This document shows positions 42,511-51,538 of a stretch of 64,000 nucleotides of DNA, piece by piece. The notes beneath the pieces were generated by a model. The model was given only the letters and a program-made list of their open reading frames with translations. It was not told the DNA's origin and did not search any database. The first letter of the stretch is position 1. Each line of letters starts with the position of its first letter. The translations under genes and the position numbers were made by a program. The stretch covers positions 1 to 64,000 of the forward strand of contig CAZEXK010000004.1 of the NCBI GenBank assembly GCA_964516815.1, in the 5' to 3' direction. Source of the stretch: CAIJNA01 sp964516815 (lineage in GTDB: Bacteria; Campylobacterota; Campylobacteria; Campylobacterales; Arcobacteraceae).

Positions 42511-45129
42511 ATGAGTAATAAATACAACCCAAAAATAGTTGAAGATAAATATTATAAGATATGTGAGCAAAGAGGCTATTTTGAAATAGATGGTAATAAT
42601 TCTATTCAAAAAAAAGATAAAAATTTTTCAATTATGATGCCTCCTCCAAATGTTACAGGTTCTTTACATATTGGTCATGCACTTACATTTACACTACAAG
42701 ATATTATTACAAGATATAAAAGAATGGATGGTTATAAAACTTTATGGCAACCAGGAACTGATCATGCTGGAATTGCTACTCAAAATATTGTTGAAAAACA
42801 ACTATTAAGTGAAGGAACTACAAAAGAGATAATAGGAAGAGAAAAATTTGTACAAAGAGCTTGGAAACAAAAAGAAGTTTCAGGTGGAAATATAGTACAT
42901 CAAATGAAAAAACTTGGAGTAACCCCAGCTTGGAAACGAGAAAGATTCACTATGGATGATGGGTTAAAAGAGGCAGTTAAAGAAGCCTTTGTTTCTTTAT
43001 ATAATGACGGACATATAACTCAAAATAATTATATGGTAAATTGGTGTACACATGATGGTGCATTAAGTGATATAGAAGTTGAACATGAAGAAATTCAAGG
43101 TAAATTTTATCATATGGTTTATAAATTGGCCGATGGCAGTGATGAAATTAAATTAGCTACAACTAGACCAGAAACTTATTTTGGAGATAGCGCTATCATG
43201 GTACATCCTGATGATAAAAGATATACAAACATTATAGGGAAAGAAGTAATTATTCCTCTTACTTCAAGAACTGTAAAGATTATAGCTGATACACATGTTG
43301 ATATGGAGTTTGGAACAGGAATAGTAAAAGTTACTCCTGCACATGATCAAAATGATTATGAAGTTGGTAAAAGACATGACTTAGAATTTATAAAAATATT
43401 TGATGAAAAAGGTATATTAAATGATTATTGTGGAGAATTTAGTGGAAAAGAAAGATTAGAAGCTAGACCTTTAATAGTAAAAGCCTTAGAGAAAACTGGA
43501 CATATTGTAAAAATAGAAGATCATATTCATCAAGTAGGGCATTGTTATAGATGTAAAAATATAGTCGAGCCATTTATCTCTGAACAATGGTTCTTAAGTG
43601 AAAAAATAGCAAAAAGTTCTATAGATAAAACAAAATTAAATAATAACTTTCATCCAGCACATTGGATAAATTCATATACTGCTTGGATGGATGAGCTTAG
43701 ACCTTGGTGTATTTCAAGACAATTATGGTGGGGACATAGAATACCTGTGTTTACTTGTAATGATAGTTCTTGTAATCATCAATGGGCTGATAAAAACGAT
43801 AATCCAAAAGCTTGTCCAAAATGTAATAACAAAACATATACTCAAGACCCTGATGTTTTAGATACTTGGTTTTCTTCAGCACTTTGGGCTATGTCGCCTT
43901 TGGGTTGGGGAAACAACGATAAACTAAATGACTTGTATACCTCAAGTGATGAAAAAGATTTTTATCCAAATTCACTTTTAATAACTGGGTTTGATATTAT
44001 GTTTTTTTGGGTTGCTAGAATGATGATGATGAGCGATCACTTTACAGGTGAATTACCATTTAAAGATATCTATATGCATGCTCTTGTAAGAGATGAAAAA
44101 GGCGCTAAAATGTCAAAGTCTAAGGGTAATGTAATAGATCCTTTAGATATGGTTGAAGCACATAGTGCTGATATTATTAGGTTTACATTGGCTTATTTAG
44201 CAGTACAAGGTAGAGATATAAAATTAGGTGAGAAAAACTTAGAACAGTTTAGAAACTTTACTAATAAACTTTATAACGCTAGTAATTATTTACAATTAAA
44301 TGTTGATACATTTTCTGATTTAAAAGATATAGAAATTAAAACTCCTTTAGGGCTTTATATGCAAAGTAGACTTAGTGTTGCTGTACAAAGTGTAAGAGAA
44401 ACTTTAGATACATATAAGTTTAATGATAGTGCAAGAGTACTTTATAACTTTGTGTGGAATGAATTTTGTGATTGGGGTATTGAATATAGTAAGGCAAATA
44501 AAGAATCTATAATTGAACTAGGAGCTATTTTTAAAGAAACACTTAAAATGGTATCTCCTTTTATGCCATTTATTGCAGATCATTTATATCATAAATTGAG
44601 TGGTACTTCAATAGAAAATAGTGAATCTCTAATGATAATGAATTTTCCACAAGATATATCAAGAGATAATAAAGTAGAAGATATGTTTAAAGTAATAGAA
44701 GAAGCTATAACATCAATAAGAAGAGCAAAAGTTATAATAGATATGGGTAATAGCAAAATAGCAAAAGCTTATATCAAACTTGATATAAATATAGATGAAG
44801 ATATTGCAAAACCATTTATACAAAAACTAGCGAAAGTTGAAAACTTAGAGTTTGTAGAACAAAAAGTATCAAATAGTATCACAGATGTTTCTGATAATCT
44901 TGAAGTATATCTTCCACGAGGAGAGATTGACTTAGCTCCTATTATTTCTAAGCTTGAAAAACAAAAAGAAAAACTACAAAAAGAAATGGATAAAATCAAC
45001 TCCATGCTAAACAATGAAAGATTTGTAGCAAATGCACCTTCAAATGTAATAGAAGAAAATAAAAAATCTTTAGAAGATGCATCAAATAAATTTGCAAAAA
45101 TTCAAAATGAACTAGAAGCTTTAAAATAA
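42511..45129 (+). CDS. valS: Valyl-tRNA synthetase
   Basis: Class I synthetase: the HIGH motif appears in PPPNVTGSLHIGHALT near residue 47 and KMSKSKGNVIDP near 531. The editing domain (about 190-340) contains TTRPETYFGDSA and GTGIVKVTPAHDQND. A zinc-like cysteine cluster (CNDSSCNHQW with CPKCNNK) lies near 415-435. A C-terminal coiled coil (about 805-872) binds tRNA. Length 872 aa is normal. The CvfB-like gene follows after 1 bp. Confidence 0.98.
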   Translation: MSNKYNPKIVEDKYYKICEQRGYFEIDGNNSIQKKDKNFSIMMPPPNVTGSLHIGHALTFTLQDIITRYKRMDGYKTLWQPGTDHAGIATQNIVEKQLLSEGTTKEIIGREKFVQRAWKQKEVSGGNIVHQMKKLGVTPAWKRERFTMDDGLKEAVKEAFVSLYNDGHITQNNYMVNWCTHDGALSDIEVEHEEIQGKFYHMVYKLADGSDEIKLATTRPETYFGDSAIMVHPDDKRYTNIIGKEVIIPLTSRTVKIIADTHVDMEFGTGIVKVTPAHDQNDYEVGKRHDLEFIKIFDEKGILNDYCGEFSGKERLEARPLIVKALEKTGHIVKIEDHIHQVGHCYRCKNIVEPFISEQWFLSEKIAKSSIDKTKLNNNFHPAHWINSYTAWMDELRPWCISRQLWWGHRIPVFTCNDSSCNHQWADKNDNPKACPKCNNKTYTQDPDVLDTWFSSALWAMSPLGWGNNDKLNDLYTSSDEKDFYPNSLLITGFDIMFFWVARMMMMSDHFTGELPFKDIYMHALVRDEKGAKMSKSKGNVIDPLDMVEAHSADIIRFTLAYLAVQGRDIKLGEKNLEQFRNFTNKLYNASNYLQLNVDTFSDLKDIEIKTPLGLYMQSRLSVAVQSVRETLDTYKFNDSARVLYNFVWNEFCDWGIEYSKANKESIIELGAIFKETLKMVSPFMPFIADHLYHKLSGTSIENSESLMIMNFPQDISRDNKVEDMFKVIEEAITSIRRAKVIIDMGNSKIAKAYIKLDINIDEDIAKPFIQKLAKVENLEFVEQKVSNSITDVSDNLEVYLPRGEIDLAPIISKLEKQKEKLQKEMDKINSMLNNERFVANAPSNVIEENKKSLEDASNKFAKIQNELEALK

Positions 45130-45130
45130 T

Positions 45131-46009
45131 ATGAATAAAACTATACAACTAGGAACTATAAATACTTTAAAGATACAAAGAGATACAGACTATGGATTTT
45201 TTTTAGTACCTCTTGATTCCAAAGAAGAAATAATGCACAGAAGTGATACAGAAGAATATGAAGTATTACTTCCAAACGCATATATCAATGATGATATGCA
45301 AATAGAAGATGAAATTGAAGTATTTATTTATAGAGACAGTGAAGATAGAATAATAGCTACAACAGAACATCCAATAGCCTTAGTAAATGAATTTGCTTTT
45401 GCTAAAGTAGTAGATAGTGCTGATTTTGGAGCATTTGTAGATATAGGTTTACAAAAAGATTTATTAGTTCCTAGAAATAGACAAAAAACTCCTTTTAAAG
45501 TAGGAGAGCAAAGAATAATAAGAATAGTAGAAGATGAAGAAACAAATAGACTAATAGGTGTAGAAAAAATAACATCGTTTTTAAATAACAATACAAAATA
45601 TTTAAAACAAAATGACGTTGTAAATGCTATGGTAATTGCATTTACTCCTATGGGATATAAAGTAGTTATAGACAATAAACACGAAGGTATGATATTTAAA
45701 AATGAATGCTTTAAAAAGCTTTATGTAGGAGATACTACAAAGGCATACATTAAAAATCTAAGAAAAGATGGTAAACTTGATATTTCTATGCAAATTATTG
45801 GAAAAGAAAAAAACAAAGACAATGCTTGTGAGAGTATAGTTGAGTTACTCAAACAATACAACGGATTTTTACCGTTCAATTCAAAAAGCAATGCAGATGA
45901 TATTTCAAAAAGATTTTCAATGAGCAAAAAGATATTTAAAGCATCGTTAACAACTTTAATTGAACAAAAAACAATAACAAGTAGCCATAGAGGAATAGAA
46001 CTACTATAA
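45131..46009 (+). CDS. CvfB/YitL-like S1-domain RNA-binding protein
   Basis: 292 residues with OB-fold repeats. The first begins LGTINTLKIQRDTDYGFFLV. The second, AKVVDSADFGAFVDIGLQKDLLVP, is a clear S1 domain. A third (about 160-220) includes GYKVVIDNKHEGMIF, and a C-terminal winged helix (about 230-292) ends with TSSHRGIELL. This layout matches CvfB, an RNA-binding regulator. It is 1 bp after valS and overlaps the next small gene (TAATG). Confidence 0.85.
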   Translation: MNKTIQLGTINTLKIQRDTDYGFFLVPLDSKEEIMHRSDTEEYEVLLPNAYINDDMQIEDEIEVFIYRDSEDRIIATTEHPIALVNEFAFAKVVDSADFGAFVDIGLQKDLLVPRNRQKTPFKVGEQRIIRIVEDEETNRLIGVEKITSFLNNNTKYLKQNDVVNAMVIAFTPMGYKVVIDNKHEGMIFKNECFKKLYVGDTTKAYIKNLRKDGKLDISMQIIGKEKNKDNACESIVELLKQYNGFLPFNSKSNADDISKRFSMSKKIFKASLTTLIEQKTITSSHRGIELL

Positions 46010-46206
46010 TGGCTAGTGTACTTAACTTAAAAGATAAAGAATTAAGTTTTAAAAGAGAAGCTTATACTTATAAATTAGAATTTTTTAAATCATCAAATAT
46101 GAGTATAGATACACTTTGTTATAAAGATGATAAATTTATAAGAAAAGAAAATATACCATTTGCTCAACTACCAAAACAACTAAAAAAAATAATAAATCCT
46201 AAGTGA
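46009..46206 (+). CDS. Small basic hypothetical protein
   Basis: Not recognised. 65 residues, lysine-rich, no membrane segment or cysteine pair, ending PKQLKKIINPK. Its ATG overlaps the stop of the CvfB-like gene, so it is translationally coupled, which supports it being real and linked to the valS transcript. Confidence 0.6.
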   Translation: MASVLNLKDKELSFKREAYTYKLEFFKSSNMSIDTLCYKDDKFIRKENIPFAQLPKQLKKIINPK

Positions 46207-46237
46207 AATGTAAAGCTTTTTTTAAGAGATTAATAGC

Positions 46238-46243
46238 TATAAT
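46238..46243 (+). promoter_or_regulatory. -10 box (TATAAT) of tRNA-Cys
   Basis: TATAAT ends 13 bp before the mature 5' end of the tRNA, in a T-rich context. Confidence 0.6.
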
Positions 46244-46256
46244 CCCACTCTAATTT

Positions 46257-46331
46257 GGAGCCATAGCAAAGTGGCTAATGCATTGGATTGCAAATCCTTG
46301 ATCCTCGGTTCGACTCCGAGTGGCTCCTCCA
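46257..46331 (+). tRNA. tRNA-Cys (anticodon GCA)
   Basis: 75 nt with encoded CCA. The acceptor GGAGCCA pairs with TGGCTCC, discriminator T. The anticodon loop TTGCAAA, flanked by GGA and TCC, gives GCA. The T arm reads TCGGTTCGACTCCGA. It sits directly beside the truncated end of the ridA remnant. Confidence 0.97.
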
Positions 46332-46341
46332 TTTAAAATAA

Positions 46342-46632
46342 TCACAAATTTATCATTATAAAATGACTCGTAAGTATATATACTAAACTTTTATCTTTTA
46401 ACAATATAGTTGTTTTTGCAATATCTTTCATTTCTAATCCTGCTTCAGCTAAAATAAATTTCATATTTTCTAAAGATTGTTTTGCTTGTTCTTCTATTGT
46501 AGATTCTGCAAATTTACGAGTGTTTTGATCTATTGGTAATTGCCCTGATATGAATATCAGTCCATCTAAATCTACTGCTTAAGAATATGGTCCTATTGCA
46601 CCTGGTGCTTTTGTTGAGTTGATTGCTTTCAT
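46342..46632 (-). pseudogene. ridA: RidA (YjgF/YER057c/UK114) remnant
   Basis: Minus-strand reading from the ATG at 46632 (AAGGA upstream) gives MKAINSTKAPGAIGPYS, then TAA at codon 18 where RidA has a conserved Gln (CAA to TAA is one change). The frame continues as AVDLDGLIFISGQLPIDQ and on to IAKTTILLKD, then homology stops near 46393. The last third of RidA, including the arginine that binds the imine substrate and the closing E-x-I/V block, is absent. The unrelated tail ends at 46342, 11 bp from tRNA-Cys. An early stop plus a lost 3' end marks a genuine pseudogene of this enamine/imine deaminase. Confidence 0.85.
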
Positions 46633-46702
46633 ATTTATTCCTTAAGATATTTTTTTAATAATGGAGCGAATATATAACAAGTTTTTGTTAATGTAAAGAC
46701 TT

Positions 46703-48043
46703 TTAGTTGTTATTTTTTAATATAACAGTTGTTGAGTTATCTTTTTGCAAATACTTGTTAGCTACTTTAATTATATCTTCCACTTTTAAATTACTAATAG
46801 CATTTTCATATTCAAATAATGGAGAAATATCTCCTCTACTAAGGTACGAACCATATAGTGAAGCTACAGAACTTGAACTTTCTAATGAAAATATAAAATC
46901 TGCCTTTGTATTTATTTTTATTTTATCTAAGTCTTTTTTACTTACTTGTCCATCTTGTATTTTTTTTATTTCTTGCCATATTAATTTTTCAACTTCTTTT
47001 GCATCTACTCCTAAATTACACATAGCTAAAAACATATAAACTCCTGGATCTTTTAACTCCATATTGTATGCGTGTACATTACTAGCTATTTGTTTTTCAT
47101 CAACTAAAAGTTTATTTAGTCTTGAACTTTTTCCACTACTTAGCAAATCACTCAAAGCAGAAAGTGCGACTTGATCTTCATGTTGATAGTTTGGTATGTG
47201 AAAGTTCATAGCTAAGACTTCTACTTGAGTATCTTTTTTAATTATAAGTGATTTTGCACCTTCTTGTTTTGGTTCTTGCATATATGAATATTGATTTATA
47301 TTTTTTGATTCTTTTGTATTTTGTATATTTTGAAAATATTTTTTTGCAGTATCAAAAACAGTATCTTTATGAATATCACCAGCAACAACTACTACAGCAT
47401 TTGATGGAGTATAGTATGTTTTGTGAAAAGTTTTTATATCTTTTATTGACCAATTTTTTATATCTTGCATAAAACCAATTGGAGTCCAATGGTAAGGATG
47501 GTATGTAAAAGTATTGTTGAATAGTTTAAAATATAAATACCCAGTAGGATTATTATCTGTTCTCCATAATCTTTCTTCAATTACAACATCTCTTTCTGGT
47601 TGAAATTCTTTATCTTTTAAAGTTAAATTTTGCATCAAATCAGCATATAATGAAAGTGATTTATGTATGTTTGCACTTGAAGACTTTATATAATAGTGGG
47701 TATAATCAAATCCAGTAGATGCATTATTTACTCCTCCAAAACCTTTTACAATTTTGTCAAATTCTCCAGCTTTTAAGTTTTTTGTAGACTTAAAGTTGAG
47801 ATGTTCAAGCATATGAGCCATACCACTTTTACCCATAGTTTCATCTTTGCTTCCAACATTGTAAAAAATATCAGTTGAAATTACACCTGATGAATTTTCA
47901 AGAGGAATAGCTACTATTTTTAGTCCATTACTTAATGTTGTTTCAAAATGTTTTGGTAGTGTACTTTGTGTTTTATTTGCCATTATTGTTCCTTGCATTA
48001 TAAACAATGCTATTAATATTATTTTATTTAAAATCTGCACCAA
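46703..48043 (-). CDS. M16-family zinc peptidase
   Basis: Pitrilysin-type peptidase of 446 aa with a secretory N-terminus (hydrophobic to about residue 18, then QGTIMANK). The inverted zinc motif HMLEH lies near residue 81, with a downstream catalytic Glu in VVIEERLW. The second, inactive-type M16 domain follows (about 205-446, with KTYYTPSNAVVVVAGD). Single-copy M16 exoproteins of this size pair with a second subunit in some bacteria; none is adjacent. It starts inside the end of pyrD with TTG or the adjoining GTG; the ribosome binding site is weak. Confidence 0.88.
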   Translation of the reverse strand: MVQILNKIILIALFIMQGTIMANKTQSTLPKHFETTLSNGLKIVAIPLENSSGVISTDIFYNVGSKDETMGKSGMAHMLEHLNFKSTKNLKAGEFDKIVKGFGGVNNASTGFDYTHYYIKSSSANIHKSLSLYADLMQNLTLKDKEFQPERDVVIEERLWRTDNNPTGYLYFKLFNNTFTYHPYHWTPIGFMQDIKNWSIKDIKTFHKTYYTPSNAVVVVAGDIHKDTVFDTAKKYFQNIQNTKESKNINQYSYMQEPKQEGAKSLIIKKDTQVEVLAMNFHIPNYQHEDQVALSALSDLLSSGKSSRLNKLLVDEKQIASNVHAYNMELKDPGVYMFLAMCNLGVDAKEVEKLIWQEIKKIQDGQVSKKDLDKIKINTKADFIFSLESSSSVASLYGSYLSRGDISPLFEYENAISNLKVEDIIKVANKYLQKDNSTTVILKNNN

Positions 48044-49082
48044 TGGCTTCTTTTATATTTGAATAACCATCATCTTGTAGTAGTTGTATTAGTTCTTTAT
48101 TTATATTTTTACACATACTAGGACCTTGAAATATAAAAGCACTTAATATTTGCACTAATGATGCACCAGCTTTTATTCTTCTGTAAACATCTTTAGCATC
48201 GCTTATTCCTCCAACTGAAATTAAAGTAGTTTTATCATATAAGTGTTCACCTATTGCTTTAAAGAGTTCATATGATTTATCACTTAATACGGCTCCTGAA
48301 ATTCCACCAAAATCTTTAGCATTTTTTAGCAAAGAATAATCTTGACTAGTATTAGTAGCAATAATTCCATCAGCACCATATTCAACGGCTATTTTACATA
48401 AATCAATAGCAGTTTGAGCAGTCATATCAGGAGCAATTTTTAATAAAATTGGTTTATTTGTAATCTTTTTGGCTAAAGTAAAAATAGTTTTTATAAATTC
48501 TTCATTTTGTAAATCTCTAAGATTTGGAGTATTTGGACTAGAAATATTTATAACTAAATAATCACAAATATCTTTAAAACTATGAATTAGAGATTCATAA
48601 TCATTTATTGTATTTTCTTGTGTTGTTAGTTTATTCTTACCTATACTAGCTCCTATTGGAATTTTATAAGGGTAAACTTTATTTAAATTATTTATAACTA
48701 CTTTAGCACCTTTATTATTAAAACCCATAGCATTTTGTATAGCTTCTTCTTTTTGATATCTAAATAATCTTGGTTTTTCATTTCCTTTTTGGGCTTTTGG
48801 TGTCATAGTTCCAATTTCACTATAACCAAAACCCATTGCCATCATTGCTTTTATCATACTTGCATTTTTATCAAATCCAGCACCTAAGCCAATAGGATTT
48901 GCAAATTTTACATCAAATAAAGTTTGTTCTAAAATATCATTATTTATAAAATTATTTTTTATTAATTTTTTATTTAATATACTAATATAAGGTAAAATTT
49001 TAAATGATAATTCTGCAATATGATGAGCAGTTTCTGGTTCAAAGTTGAACATAAATTTTTTTAGTGTTTTATATGAAAACAT
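48024..49082 (-). CDS. pyrD: Dihydroorotate dehydrogenase (quinone), class 2
   Basis: Oxidises dihydroorotate and passes electrons to membrane quinone. An N-terminal amphipathic helical region (about 1-40) is typical of class 2. FMN barrel blocks: GLGAGFDKNASMIKAM, GTMTPKAQKGN, NISSPNTPNLRDLQ with the catalytic Ser, KIAPDMT, and LISVGGISDAKDVYRRI. Length 352 aa is normal. It lies 17 bp after murJ in the leftward cluster. Confidence 0.96.
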   Translation of the reverse strand: MFSYKTLKKFMFNFEPETAHHIAELSFKILPYISILNKKLIKNNFINNDILEQTLFDVKFANPIGLGAGFDKNASMIKAMMAMGFGYSEIGTMTPKAQKGNEKPRLFRYQKEEAIQNAMGFNNKGAKVVINNLNKVYPYKIPIGASIGKNKLTTQENTINDYESLIHSFKDICDYLVINISSPNTPNLRDLQNEEFIKTIFTLAKKITNKPILLKIAPDMTAQTAIDLCKIAVEYGADGIIATNTSQDYSLLKNAKDFGGISGAVLSDKSYELFKAIGEHLYDKTTLISVGGISDAKDVYRRIKAGASLVQILSAFIFQGPSMCKNINKELIQLLQDDGYSNIKEAIGADFK

Positions 49083-49099
49083 TATTTTCCTTAGTGAAG

Positions 49100-50410
49100 T
49101 TAATATTGCATTTTTATTATTTTTAAAAACTTATTGTATCCAAATTCTTTTAAAGTCAAATGAAGTAAAACATAGCCAGATAAGCTACTAGCAAGAGCTA
49201 AGCCAAGTGCTCCGTAAGGTTTTATCAATATTAATGATAAAACGATATTCCATACAAAGGCTATCATTGTGATTTTTGCTGCTTTTAATTGTCTCTCATG
49301 TGAATATAACCAAAGTGAAAAAATTTTGGCTATACCTAAGGGCAATAATCCAATAAGGTATATATACAATATATTAGCTACATTCTTGGTGTCTTGTAAT
49401 GTAAATTCACCTCTTTGAAATAACAATGAAATAATAAAATCATTAAAAAACATACCAATAAAACTAGCAATAAATAAAAGAATAAAAACTACATAAAATG
49501 ATTTTTGCATATATTTTAAAGCTAAGAGTTCATTTTTATTTTTTATTGCTTTTGCAATAGTAGGAAATATAGCAATAGATGTAGCAATAGCGAATAAAGC
49601 CAAGGGTAATTGAAATACTCTATTTGCATAATATAAAGTAGAAATCGTACCAAGTACTAAAAATGATGCTAACCAAGTATCTAAAAATGATGATATGTGT
49701 GCCGAGCTAGATCCAAATACGGCAGGATAAAATTTTTTATAAAACTTTGATTTTTCAAACTCTTTTTTACTTTTTTTATAATCAAAAGTAAAAAATTTAA
49801 TTTTTAATTTTTTTATAACTAATAAATGAATTAAAACTTGTAAAATACCACCAATAACAACTGAATAAGATAAATAATATGTAAGTGTGTGTTTATCTTC
49901 ATTTATTGCTATTAACAATGCACCTATTATAGATAAATTTAACAATGCAGTAGAAAATGCACTTGTCGCAAAATGATGTTTATATTGTAATAGTGAAGCT
50001 AAAAAAGTTACCACAAATATCAATGGTAAGTAATAAAAACAAATTGCGAGCAGGGGAGATGCTAATGCTATTGTAGTATCATCAAAACCAAAACCTATAG
50101 TTTTAGTTACTATAGTTGAAAAAATACTTACAAGTAAACTTAACAATATAATAAATGCAGTAAATTGTAAAAATAGTACAGATGAAAATTGTAACTTGTG
50201 TTTGCTTTTGGCATATGAAGGGATAAATACTTGAGTAAATGCACCTTCTGCAAATACTCTTCTAAATAGATTTGGAAGTTTAAATGCTAGAAAAAATATA
50301 TCACTAAAGACATTTATACCTAAAATAGATGCCATTAATAAATCTCTTAAAAATCCTAAAACCCTAGATATTAAGATTCCAAAACTATTTGTAAATATAT
50401 TTTTTAACAT
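49100..50410 (-). CDS. murJ: Lipid II flippase MurJ
   Basis: MOP-superfamily membrane protein that moves lipid II outward for peptidoglycan synthesis. It opens with FGILISRVLGFLRDLLMAS, carrying the conserved Arg residues of helix 1. Further family blocks are LPNLFRRVFAEGAFTQVFIP and the region with LFQRGEFTLQDT. About 12 helices are visible in 436 aa; E. coli MurJ has 14 in 511. It follows ftsZ by 3 bp, so flippase and divisome genes are linked here. Confidence 0.93.
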   Translation of the reverse strand: MLKNIFTNSFGILISRVLGFLRDLLMASILGINVFSDIFFLAFKLPNLFRRVFAEGAFTQVFIPSYAKSKHKLQFSSVLFLQFTAFIILLSLLVSIFSTIVTKTIGFGFDDTTIALASPLLAICFYYLPLIFVVTFLASLLQYKHHFATSAFSTALLNLSIIGALLIAINEDKHTLTYYLSYSVVIGGILQVLIHLLVIKKLKIKFFTFDYKKSKKEFEKSKFYKKFYPAVFGSSSAHISSFLDTWLASFLVLGTISTLYYANRVFQLPLALFAIATSIAIFPTIAKAIKNKNELLALKYMQKSFYVVFILLFIASFIGMFFNDFIISLLFQRGEFTLQDTKNVANILYIYLIGLLPLGIAKIFSLWLYSHERQLKAAKITMIAFVWNIVLSLILIKPYGALGLALASSLSGYVLLHLTLKEFGYNKFLKIIKMQY

Positions 50411-50413
50411 ACA

Positions 50414-51538
50414 TTACAATTGGTATTTTATATTATACCCTCTCATTAGTGGAGGAACATCATAATAATCAGGGTCATTTGAGTTTATGGCTACATTTAC
50501 TTGTGTTTTTTCTTCTAGTTCAATTGGTTTTTCATCGGATAAATCAAAACCAGTTGCTACTATTGTAATTTTTACTTCATCAATATCTAGTGTTGTATCT
50601 GTAGTTGTTCCAAATATGATTTCAGCATCACCATCAATAGCATCATCAATTTCATCCATAATATTAGTAATAGACAATAATGGTATATTTGGATTTACAG
50701 TCCAGTGAACCATTATACCTTTTGCACCACTTAATGCTATTTCATCTAACAGAGGAGATTTAATTGCATCTTCAAGAGCTTTGATTGCAGCTTCCTCTCC
50801 TTTTGCTCTACCAATCCCCATTAATGCCATACCTTTGTGTTGCATTATAGTTTTTATATCCGCAAAATCGGCATTTATATCATTACTACCTGGATTTAGT
50901 ATAACTTCACTCATACCATTTACAGCTTGATATAAAATATTGTCTACTATTTTAAATGCATCTTTCATACCAATATTTGGATCACTTATATCTTTTAGTT
51001 TTTCATTTTGTACTATTATTATTGAATCAGTAACTTTTTTTAATTCTTCTAATCCTAAATTAGCTAAACCAGCTCGTCTTTTACCTTCCCATTTAAATGG
51101 TTTTGTAACAACAGCAACAGTTAAGGCATCAACTTCTTTAGCAGCTTTAGCAACAACAGCAGCAGCTCCCGTACCAGTACCTCCACCCAATCCAGCTGAA
51201 ACAAAAACTATATCACTTCCTCTTAGTGCATCTTTTATTTCTTCATAACTTTCAAGTGCAGAATCTCTTCCAATTTCTGGTTTCATTCCTGCACCTAAAC
51301 CTTTTGTCAATTCAAAACCAAGCTGAATTTTTTTAGGTGCTTGTGAAATTTTTAATGCTTGAAGATCAGTATTTGCAACAATTAAATCAACTTTATAAAT
51401 ACCTTCATTTATCATATGATTAATCATATTACAACCACCACCACCAACTCCAATAACAGCAATTTTTGCAACGTTATCTTCTAATACTTTATTTGGCATT
51501 TGTTCTGTTATTTGTGGGTTAAATAAGTTATCATCCAT
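50414..51538 (-). CDS. ftsZ: Cell division GTPase FtsZ
   Basis: Tubulin-like GTPase forming the Z ring. GVGGGGCNMINHM is the first phosphate loop, and the signature GGGTGTGAA lies near residue 110. NVDFADIK-like INADFADIKTIM includes the synergy loop. A C-terminal tail of about 65 residues ends in the FtsA-binding-like peptide DYYDVPPLMRGYN, shifted from the usual DIPAFLR type. The start at 51538 is set by a TAATG overlap with ftsA and gives MDDNLFNPQI; an in-frame start 27 bp upstream inside ftsA is rejected. Confidence 0.97.
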   Translation of the reverse strand: MDDNLFNPQITEQMPNKVLEDNVAKIAVIGVGGGGCNMINHMINEGIYKVDLIVANTDLQALKISQAPKKIQLGFELTKGLGAGMKPEIGRDSALESYEEIKDALRGSDIVFVSAGLGGGTGTGAAAVVAKAAKEVDALTVAVVTKPFKWEGKRRAGLANLGLEELKKVTDSIIIVQNEKLKDISDPNIGMKDAFKIVDNILYQAVNGMSEVILNPGSNDINADFADIKTIMQHKGMALMGIGRAKGEEAAIKALEDAIKSPLLDEIALSGAKGIMVHWTVNPNIPLLSITNIMDEIDDAIDGDAEIIFGTTTDTTLDIDEVKITIVATGFDLSDEKPIELEEKTQVNVAINSNDPDYYDVPPLMRGYNIKYQL

